Below are positions 29,079 to 35,255 of a stretch of DNA of 64,000 nucleotides, one piece after another (position 1 is the stretch's first letter; each line of letters begins with the position of its first letter). The notes below the pieces were generated by a model. That model did no database searches. It saw only the letters and a list, made by a program, of their open reading frames with translations, and had not been told where the DNA came from. The DNA is from an uncultured SAR324 cluster bacterium (GTDB lineage: Bacteria; SAR324; NAC60-12). Where the stretch lies: NCBI GenBank assembly GCA_902575715.1, contig CACGSI010000002.1, positions 16,940 through 80,939 of the forward strand. Direction: 5' to 3'. The position numbers and the translations under genes were made by a program.

Positions 29079-29720
29079 CTATTCTTCATCATCATAATCT
29101 TCATCGCCATAATCGTCTTCATCTCCTTCCCCTAATAATTTCAATGCTAAACCGATCCCTATTACGTTTCCACTATTATCATCTATTTGGTCTGTGTATT
29201 TGTTTATTATTTTATTTGAGGTGATAGAACGATAGCTGATATGAATATCTAATGATCCAATTATTTGAAACCCAAAACTTGTATACCATTGAGAAGCAGA
29301 ACCCTTTTTGTAGTAGGTAGAGCATACGGTACAATCATATTCTGTAGTGCCCATTCCTACACCAACAATTATATTTAACATACGTATCGGAAGTTGATAG
29401 AAAATATTTGTCATATTAGTCTTCAAACCAGCATCATATTTTTCTTTCCAACAACCGTTACAGTTACCGGTCTTAAATTTTGTTGTATAACTATCTATAC
29501 CAAAACCTATATCGTAAGTTGAAAGGATTCCTAGAAAAAAACCTTTGGTTTTATCTGCTACATTTCCATATGATTGCTTTCCATAAATACCACTGACTTC
29601 GTCATGCACAAAACCATTTATACTATGCGATGATGGAATCCCGTAGCTTATAGAAATTGCTTGAAGTGATTGGTTATAAAAAACAAAATTAATTATTGAT
29701 AAAAATAAAATTTTTTTCAT
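29079..29720 (-). CDS. Secreted outer-membrane beta-barrel-like protein, family member 3, with acidic tail
   Basis: 213 residues from the ATG at 29720 (MKKILFLSIINF), since the residues before it do not belong to the signal peptide. Family blocks seen: SYGIPSSHS, FGIDSYTTKF, YQLPIRMLNIIVGVGMG, KKGSASQWYTSFG, DIHISYRSI and GNVIGIGLALKL. Two cysteine pairs occur (GNCNGCW and DCTVCS), likely disulfides or metal sites. After the barrel end there is a tail of about 20 residues, almost all Asp/Glu (GEGDEDDYGDEDYDDEE), which replaces the C-terminal aromatic found in the other three. A barrel with an acid tail could bind calcium or have a different assembly route. Confidence 0.65.
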   Translation of the reverse strand: MKKILFLSIINFVFYNQSLQAISISYGIPSSHSINGFVHDEVSGIYGKQSYGNVADKTKGFFLGILSTYDIGFGIDSYTTKFKTGNCNGCWKEKYDAGLKTNMTNIFYQLPIRMLNIIVGVGMGTTEYDCTVCSTYYKKGSASQWYTSFGFQIIGSLDIHISYRSITSNKIINKYTDQIDDNSGNVIGIGLALKLLGEGDEDDYGDEDYDDEE

Positions 29721-29910
29721 TTTTGGATACAGAATAATCCCCAAAATAAATATGCAAAGACCTACAAACTTCGGTTAGAAAGAAGGCAACAAGTTGCTAC
29801 AAATTTATTTTAAGAAATATTTTTAAAAACTATTTTGAAAATAAAGGGTATTTTTTAGTTTATTAATACCCTTTAATATTATTTTAAGTTAGTTAAGTTC
29901 GATCATTTTT

Positions 29911-30456
29911 TTAAAAATTAAATGCTATTCCAACTCCTGTCACATTTCCACTTAAATCAAGTTTTGTCGTAGAACCATCATTGTTTTTTTGTTCAACGTT
30001 TTTTGAATTAATTGACCTGTAACTCAAGTGAATGTCAAAAAATGGAATAATTGGCATTCCGATGCTTGTATACCATTGAGTCAATGATCCTTTTTTATAC
30101 ACACTATCACATCCATTACATTCTATTTTTTGGTTTCCAGTACCAAGACCTAATACTAAGTTTATTATCGGGATAGGTAGTTGATAGAATATGTTGTATA
30201 CATCTGTTGCTACTTTTGGGGTTGCGTTTTTTACTACTGATTTGTAGCTATCCATACCAATTCCTATAGCGAATGGTAATTGGATACCTATAAGATATCC
30301 GCTAGTACTTTCAGTTTCGAGAGTAGTCTCTCCGCCAGTTTTACCTGTAACAGTATAAGACATTGGTACACCAACACTTATTGAAAATGCTGAAGCATAA
30401 TTACTAAATAAAAATAAACAAGCTACTGAAATAAAAATTAAGGAAATCTTCTTCAT
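29911..30456 (-). CDS. Secreted outer-membrane beta-barrel-like protein, family member 4
   Basis: 181 residues with a clear signal peptide (LISVACLFLFSNYASAF, cleavage near ASA). Family blocks: SVGVPMSYT, AIGIGMDSYKS, FYQLPIPIINLVLGLGTGN, KKGSLTQWYTSIG, FFDIHLSYRSI and GNVTGVGIAFNF with a terminal Phe. One cysteine pair (CNGCDSVY) is shared with member 3 but not member 2. It is followed on the same strand by members 3, 2 and 1. The tight sequence blocks and the tandem arrangement indicate duplication. Function unknown, presumed outer-membrane. Confidence 0.68.
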   Translation of the reverse strand: MKKISLIFISVACLFLFSNYASAFSISVGVPMSYTVTGKTGGETTLETESTSGYLIGIQLPFAIGIGMDSYKSVVKNATPKVATDVYNIFYQLPIPIINLVLGLGTGNQKIECNGCDSVYKKGSLTQWYTSIGMPIIPFFDIHLSYRSINSKNVEQKNNDGSTTKLDLSGNVTGVGIAFNF

Positions 30457-30501
30457 AATCCTCCATTTAGAGAAGTTTTTAATGCAGAAGAGTTAGTCAA
30501 G

Positions 30502-30807
30502 TTATGGACTCTTCCATTTGTCAAATTTGCCGAGGGGTCTGGTAAAAGTAAACTTAAAAGGTTCTACTACCAGAGCATCCCAGGCATCTCCAGTACTTCC
30601 GGAAGTTAGAGCAAATGGTAAGGCCACGACAAAGAAGGCAGATCCAATAAGCGCCAAGCCTAATCCGACTACACGAATTGGAATATCAATTACCATTGCA
30701 AATGATCCAGGGCGCTCTTGTGGAATAGCTGCTGAAGCATTTACCTTTAATAATGCAAAAAGCAGGCAAGAAATGATGATTATTTTTAATAGCTTTGCTC
30801 TGTTCAT
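30502..30807 (-). CDS. Small membrane/envelope protein of unknown function
   Basis: 101 residues from the ATG at 30807 (MNRAKLLKIIIISCLL); an earlier in-frame start would add a charged stretch with no signal. A signal sequence ends near VNASA. The mature part has one long hydrophobic stretch, VVGLGLALIGSAFFVVALPF (about 48-67), and then a polar tail EPFKFTFTRPLGKFDKWKSP. Similar small proteins with RPLG near the C-terminus occur in gammaproteobacteria, usually labelled hypothetical. Its gene ends 45 bases before the barrel cluster member 4 start and follows xthA closely. Confidence 0.55.
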   Translation of the reverse strand: MNRAKLLKIIIISCLLFALLKVNASAAIPQERPGSFAMVIDIPIRVVGLGLALIGSAFFVVALPFALTSGSTGDAWDALVVEPFKFTFTRPLGKFDKWKSP

Positions 30808-30830
30808 GTTTTGTGTCCAGGATTTTAAGT

Positions 30831-31874
30831 TCAAAGAATAAACTCAGCTATTACAGGTGCATGATCTGATGGACGATCTTTTCCTCTAGTAAGTATATCG
30901 ATTATGCATGCTTGGCAAGAGGATGTCAAAACAGAATTGCTTAAAATGTAGTCGATTCTCATACCCTCATCTCTCTCAAATCCTCTGGTTCTAAAATCCC
31001 ACCAAGAAAACTTACCAGAATTTTGATCAAACTTTCTGAAAATATCTACGAATCCCATATTCTTGATTTTTTTTAAGTTTTCATGCTCTTCTGGATGAAA
31101 ACTTACTTTATTTTTCATAGATTTAGGATTTGATAAATCTCTTGCTTCTGGGGCTACATTGAAATCACCCATTATTGCCATGGCATTTTCTGAAAAATTT
31201 TCTTGATGAAGTTCTTGGATTAGCTCAGAAAAAAAATTTAACTTGTATTTAAATTTTTGTGACTCTACAGTTTGACCTTGTGGAATATATACGTTAATAA
31301 GTCGGACTCCTGAAACAGTCGCTTTAATTATACGGCTATTTTCTTCGTCGTATCTATTCAAAAAACCTTTTTGGACATTATTAATAGGGTGCTTAGATAA
31401 AATTGCTACACCGTTATACGATTTTTGTCCATAAAATACTGAATCATATCCAGCCTGCTTAATATCCCAAACAGGAAATAGATTGTCTTCTACTTTTGTC
31501 TCCTGAAGGCAAACAGCGTCTGGATCATGAAATTCAAGCCATTCTAAAAGTAATGGTAATCGTATTCTTATAGAATTTACATTCCAAGTTGCAATTTTCC
31601 ATTTTTTATTTTTGTTTGATAACTTCCAAGAAATTTTATCATCAGGTAGCAAACAGGAACTATTGCTATATGGTATTTTTTGTTGTTGAAGTAATCCTTT
31701 CCAGTTTCGAGAAATACTGATATTTCCAGCTCGCCAATTTCGGTAGATTTCTTCAATTAACTTTTCCGGGGAATTACTTGTTTTTCGAAATTCTGAAAAT
31801 GAAATGCCATTTTTTAGGAGTTTTTTTCTGACCTGATCCGAAATCAATGATTCAAAAATCTCCGAATTGTTCAT
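30831..31874 (-). CDS. xthA: Exodeoxyribonuclease III with extra N-terminal domain
   Basis: 347 residues against about 260 for ordinary ExoIII. From residue 93 the sequence is a full EEP nuclease: KIATWNVNSIRIRLP, FHDPDAVCLQETKV (metal Glu), NVYIPQGQ, MGDFNVAPEARDL, WWDFR, RIDYILSN and SDHAPVIAEF. It repairs AP sites and removes 3' blocks. The first 92 residues are an additional helical domain (FESLISDQVRKKLLKNGISF, WRAGNISISRNWKGLLQQQ). No methionine occurs near the nuclease start, so the extension is translated. The ATG overlaps the TAA of a 42-residue ORF (31874-32002). Confidence 0.92.
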   Translation of the reverse strand: MNNSEIFESLISDQVRKKLLKNGISFSEFRKTSNSPEKLIEEIYRNWRAGNISISRNWKGLLQQQKIPYSNSSCLLPDDKISWKLSNKNKKWKIATWNVNSIRIRLPLLLEWLEFHDPDAVCLQETKVEDNLFPVWDIKQAGYDSVFYGQKSYNGVAILSKHPINNVQKGFLNRYDEENSRIIKATVSGVRLINVYIPQGQTVESQKFKYKLNFFSELIQELHQENFSENAMAIMGDFNVAPEARDLSNPKSMKNKVSFHPEEHENLKKIKNMGFVDIFRKFDQNSGKFSWWDFRTRGFERDEGMRIDYILSNSVLTSSCQACIIDILTRGKDRPSDHAPVIAEFIL

Positions 31875-32002
31875 TAATCTTTTGCAAGAGATTGGAGAAT
31901 CAATGAATTTTCATGAATGATCTGATTACGTTTTTTCAGATTTCTTTTATTAGGTCTTTTATTTGCGTGTCTTTTTGTAGCAGTTTTTTGTTTTGGAGAC
32001 AT
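31874..32002 (-). CDS. Small basic protein, 42 residues, coupled to xthA
   Basis: From the ATG at 32002 it reads MSPKQKTATKRHANKRPNKR then NLKKRN, ending LILQSLAKD. It is a short, very basic head followed by a hydrophobic helix. Its TAA shares a base with the xthA ATG, so reinitiation coupling is likely. A nucleic-acid-binding role is plausible from composition only; no family is recognised. It could also be a leader that regulates xthA. Confidence 0.5.
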   Translation of the reverse strand: MSPKQKTATKRHANKRPNKRNLKKRNQIIHENSLILQSLAKD

Positions 32003-32148
32003 CTTACTTAGTTATATATGGTTTTTAATCAACTTGTTTTGATAATTTTAAAAATGTATAGTTTATTATAATAAAATATCATATCAGAAGTACTACTAAT
32101 TTGCGAGTTAATTTAGTTTTGAATAAAAATAATTTTTTAAAATATTTT

Positions 32149-32463
32149 ATGAGCAATGAAATTCCAAAAAATAAAAAATCAACTGAAAAAAAATTCCCTC
32201 AAATAGAAAAATTGATGGAAATGCCTGTTACAGCTAGGTTAGTCTTGGGGGAGTGTGAAATGGAAATCGAAGAAATACTTAGGCTTGGCCAAGGTTCAAT
32301 AATTGAGCTGGATACAAAAATTGAAGATATCTTTAAGCTATATATCAACAATCAAGAAATTGCTAAGGCCAGCTCTGTGAAAGTTGGTGAAAAAATTGGA
32401 ATGCAAATAAAGCAGATTTCTTCAACAGAAAAACGTTTAAAAGATTTGGCAGATCTTAAATAA
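32149..32463 (+). CDS. FliN/SpoA-domain protein, orphan
   Basis: 104 residues from the ATG at 32149; a TTG 48 bases earlier adds a poor leader. Residues 25-90 fit the SPOA (surface presentation of antigens) fold: MPVTARLVLGECEMEIEEIL, RLGQGSIIELDTKIEDIFKLY and NNQEIAKASSVKVGEKIG. FliN has LxxGxVIxLdk...vdlyvNg..iarGEVV; here the GEVVV block is replaced by ASSVKVGEK. No other flagellar or type III secretion gene is in the window. It is followed 14 bases later by a heptosyltransferase gene, a strange neighbour for a motor switch protein. Confidence 0.7.
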   Translation: MSNEIPKNKKSTEKKFPQIEKLMEMPVTARLVLGECEMEIEEILRLGQGSIIELDTKIEDIFKLYINNQEIAKASSVKVGEKIGMQIKQISSTEKRLKDLADLK

Positions 32464-32476
32464 AAGGAAAAAAGAA

Positions 32477-33481
32477 TTGAAATTTCTTTTGATACAGTTA
32501 AGAAGGATAGGAGATGTACTAATGACGACTCCTTCCATCAGATTACTAAGAGAATCTTTTCCTGAGGCAAATTTTACATTTCTTACGGAAAGTCCTTCAG
32601 ATCAAGTTTTAAGAGAAAATAATTTTTTAGATGAAATTGTTTTATATCAAAAATCCAAATCTATTTTTCAAACAATATCTTTTTTATATAAAATCCGTAA
32701 AAAAAGATTTGATTGTGTGATTGATTTTTTCGGTAATCCGAGGAGTTCTTTAATTACTTCATTTACCGGGGCTCCTATTAGGATTGGGTATAAATTTAGA
32801 GGTAGAAGTTGGGCTTATTCGCACCCAGTTAATCTTGCACAAGGGTTAAATTACTCAGCACAAGACAAAGTTAAATTACTTGAACCTCTAGGAATTTTTT
32901 CAAATAATTTTAGTTTAGATTTTTTTGAAAATATAAAGGATAAAATTTTTGCACAAAAAATTTTTGAAAATCTTGGGATAAGTGAGAAAGATTTTGTCGT
33001 ATCTTTGTCTCCAGTTTCTCGTCAACCATATAAAGTTTGGCCTCCAGAAAGATTTGCTGTGATTGCTGATTGGTTAGTAAAAAATTATAAAGCAAAAATT
33101 TTGTTTTTGTATGGTCCTGGAGAGAAACATTTTGTCGATTCAGTAAGGCTTGCTATGAAAAAAGAACCACTTCCGGATTATAATGTTCCTACACTCTCTC
33201 AGACACTTTCTATTTTGCATAGGGTAAATTTACATTTTGGCAATGATAATGGTCCTAGACATTTTGCTATAGCTGCTGGAACACCGACTTTCGCAATTTT
33301 CGGAAGACCGTGGTCAGCAAATTGGACTCCTCCTGAAACCACTAAACATTATACTATAGAGTTTGACCCAGGTTGCAAAAGTAGATGCAATTATCCAAAA
33401 TGTGATATTGAGTGCTTAAAAGGTGTTTCTATCGAATCAGTTAAAAAAGAATTAATCAATTTAATAAAAACTCTAGAATAA
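32477..33481 (+). CDS. Glycosyltransferase family 9 (ADP-heptose:LPS heptosyltransferase-like)
   Basis: 334 residues from a TTG at 32477 preceded by AAGGAAAAAAG. The conserved N-terminus KFLLIQLRRIGDVLMTTPS requires this start. GT9 motifs: FDCVIDFFGNPRSSLI, SPVSRQPYKVWPPERFAVIADWL, FLYGPGEKHFV and the sugar-nucleotide site FGNDNGPRHFAIAAGTPTFAIFG. It transfers heptose to the LPS inner core or to another acceptor; the cysteine-rich CKSRCNYPKCDIECL at the end resembles many GT9 tails. It is consistent with hldE in the same window. WaaC, WaaF and WaaQ types cannot be told apart from the sequence alone. Confidence 0.85.
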   Translation: MKFLLIQLRRIGDVLMTTPSIRLLRESFPEANFTFLTESPSDQVLRENNFLDEIVLYQKSKSIFQTISFLYKIRKKRFDCVIDFFGNPRSSLITSFTGAPIRIGYKFRGRSWAYSHPVNLAQGLNYSAQDKVKLLEPLGIFSNNFSLDFFENIKDKIFAQKIFENLGISEKDFVVSLSPVSRQPYKVWPPERFAVIADWLVKNYKAKILFLYGPGEKHFVDSVRLAMKKEPLPDYNVPTLSQTLSILHRVNLHFGNDNGPRHFAIAAGTPTFAIFGRPWSANWTPPETTKHYTIEFDPGCKSRCNYPKCDIECLKGVSIESVKKELINLIKTLE

Positions 33482-33490
33482 AGGTTTAAA

Positions 33491-34108
33491 ATGATACTTC
33501 CTTTTAAAACAGAAGAACTTTTATTACAACAAATAAGAGAGGTTGAATTATGGCATAAATATTTTGAAATAATAGAAATAAACCACTCTTTAGAATTTTC
33601 AACGCTGGTTTCTATTCAAAATCAAAAAAATTTTGAGTTATGGCATAAAGAGGATATTGCACGTGACCCTCATGCTTCAGACTCAGAAATCGCTTCAATA
33701 AAAAGATCAATTGATATCTTAAATCAAGAAAGGAACGATATGATCGAACAAATTGATCATTATCTGGTCAATTTTATAAAATCAGAAAAAGTGATATGTT
33801 TGCCGAACGTAGAAATGAATAGTGAAACTCCAGGAAATATTATAGATCGTCTTTCTATAAACGCATTAAAAATTTTTCATATGGAAGAAGAAACTAAGCG
33901 TGAAGATGCAGAAAATGAACACATTATGAAAACAAAAGAAAAACTATCTATCTTAGTTGAACAGAGAACAGACTTGGGACAGTGCTTGTCAAAGCTTCTT
34001 GATGATCTTTTCAAGGGAGAAAAATTTCTCAAAATTTATAGGCAGATGAAAATGTACAATGATGAAAGCTTGAATCCAGTTTTATATAAAAAAAGAAAAA
34101 CTTCTTAA
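33491..34108 (+). CDS. DUF4254 family protein
   Basis: 205 residues. Features are the N-x-x-L-W-H-x-E-D-x-A-R block (NFELWHKEDIARDPHASD, about 47-64), the following AIKRSIDILNQERNDMIEQID-type helix and a charged C-terminus. This is the DUF4254 family, often encoded next to glycosyltransferases of family 9, as it is here (9-base gap). The role is unknown; a helical, non-membrane protein is expected. The ATG at 33491 follows AAGGTTTAAA. Confidence 0.8.
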   Translation: MILPFKTEELLLQQIREVELWHKYFEIIEINHSLEFSTLVSIQNQKNFELWHKEDIARDPHASDSEIASIKRSIDILNQERNDMIEQIDHYLVNFIKSEKVICLPNVEMNSETPGNIIDRLSINALKIFHMEEETKREDAENEHIMKTKEKLSILVEQRTDLGQCLSKLLDDLFKGEKFLKIYRQMKMYNDESLNPVLYKKRKTS

Positions 34109-34125
34109 CTAAGGAAAAACATTGC

Positions 34126-34305
34126 ATGGGACCTAAAGGAATATTTTTTTCTTTTTTAATAGTTTGTAGTGTTTATCTGTGGAAAAAGTATAGAAAAAGT
34201 CGAAATAAGAATCATTCTAAGTGGGTAAACTGGGTACTCTTTTGTATTGCAATTTATTATGGAATATCATTACTTTGGTTGTACTTTGACATTGAGAATC
34301 AATAA
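34126..34305 (+). CDS. Small membrane protein, 59 residues
   Basis: ATG at 34126 with AAGGAAAA upstream. The sequence has two hydrophobic helices (FFSFLIVCSVYL and WVNWVLFCIAIYYGISLLWL) separated by a basic loop KKYRKSRNKNHSK. No family recognised. It follows DUF4254 by 17 bases. The good ribosome-binding site and the consistent hydrophobic pattern make it a plausible real gene. Confidence 0.45.
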   Translation: MGPKGIFFSFLIVCSVYLWKKYRKSRNKNHSKWVNWVLFCIAIYYGISLLWLYFDIENQ

Positions 34306-34358
34306 AATATTCTCTTGAAGGGTTCTTTTTTTTGTAGTTTAAAAAATAGTAATAAAAA

Positions 34359-34502
34359 ATGGGACTTGTTTTAATTTTAATGTTATTTTGTTCAATGGTT
34401 GCTTTGGGATATTGGCAAAGAAGAAGATCAAAGAAATTATTTTTGAAAGCAATAAAGAAACTAAGAGAAATTGATTCTAGGGAAAGAGAGAAAAATGAAT
34501 AA
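34359..34502 (+). CDS. Small membrane protein, 47 residues
   Basis: ATG at 34359: GLVLILMLFCSMVALGYW then a highly charged tail RRRSKKLFLKAIKKLREIDS. A single N-terminal membrane helix with a basic cytoplasmic tail is expected. Ribosome binding is weak, so it may be chance, but it lies in a row of tiny ORFs after DUF4254. Confidence 0.35.
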   Translation: MGLVLILMLFCSMVALGYWQRRRSKKLFLKAIKKLREIDSREREKNE

Positions 34503-34541
34503 ATTTTTTTGATTATATAAGAATTGATAATATACTTAGTA

Positions 34542-34721
34542 TTAAATAGATGCTTGTTCAACTAAATTTGCAATAGCTTTTGGCCTTGAAAGGTTATTAG
34601 CAGTAGCATATGAATCTAGTTGTTTCAAAACAGACTCTGGAAGTCCAAGTAGAATTTTTTTTACGGGTTCGTTATATTCCTTTTTCCTTCCCGCACCTTC
34701 TCTATAGCCTCCTCTTGCCAT
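34542..34721 (-). CDS. Small RHH-like DNA-binding protein (GGYREGAGRKK type)
   Basis: 59 residues from the ATG at 34721 (MARGGYREGAGRKKEY). The REGAGRKK motif followed by KKILLGLPESVLKQLD and a final helix NLSRPKAIANLVEQA fits small ribbon-helix-helix proteins found near phage or mobile DNA and as antitoxins. No toxin gene is adjacent. It is convergent with the two small membrane ORFs. A DNA-binding repressor role is inferred from the fold only. Confidence 0.55.
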   Translation of the reverse strand: MARGGYREGAGRKKEYNEPVKKILLGLPESVLKQLDSYATANNLSRPKAIANLVEQASI

Positions 34722-34870
34722 TTTTGGGTACTCCATTCATTAAAATACTCAAGAAAATAATTTATTTGCCGATAATAATTTATATCTTTCAAGATTTGTG
34801 CAAGTTTTTCACAAAACAGATTGAAAAAATAAAGAAATATAATTTATTTGTAAATTAGGGAGAAATTATT

Positions 34871-34978
34871 ATGAAAGCTACAAAAAAAAATCTTTATCCT
34901 TTTCGCCAAATTGCAATTCGTACTCGTTGTTTACATAGATTAAATCCTCAAGAGTTGATGATAAGGAAGGGATTCTAA
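34871..34978 (+). CDS. Short 35-residue ORF, possible leader peptide
   Basis: ATG at 34871 behind AGGGAGAAATTATT. It encodes MKATKKNLYPFRQIAIRTRC then a basic tail HRLNPQELMIRKGF. It ends 10 bases before a 12-bp hairpin (34989-35020). The arrangement of short ORF plus strong hairpin recalls an attenuator leader or a small protein gene with its terminator. No codon run points to a specific amino acid. Confidence 0.45.
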   Translation: MKATKKNLYPFRQIAIRTRCLHRLNPQELMIRKGF

Positions 34979-34988
34979 ATTTCTTTAA

Positions 34989-35020
34989 AACTATCGGGAA
35001 GAAACCAATTCCCGATAGTT
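34989..35020 (+). terminator. Strong hairpin after the 35-residue ORF
   Basis: AACTATCGGGAA, an 8-base loop, then TTCCCGATAGTT: a perfect 12-bp stem, the most stable inverted repeat noticed in the window. The following bases (ACAAATTCCCC) lack a T run, so it may be a non-canonical terminator or an RNA-stability element. The rest of the gap to 35255 shows nothing else. Confidence 0.6.
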
Positions 35021-35255
35021 ACAAATTCCCCAATTTAAATTTTTCCTCAAAATGTTTTCTAATCTAACTTTACAAGTTTTTTAAAAATTAAAATAATAAG
35101 TATAGATGTTTTATTTAATTTACATAAAATAAAGTAAAAAATTAGAGAAAATTAAAAATATAAATTCTTTTGCATCTCATAGAGTATAATTGAACTTGTT
35201 GTTCTAACATTTTTTAGTTAATTCAATATTATTTAACTCAATATTAAAAATTAAA

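Noticed and set aside
34610..34858. An 82-codon plus-strand frame over the RHH gene
   Set aside because: It is antisense to the better-supported RHH-like protein and lacks domain features.
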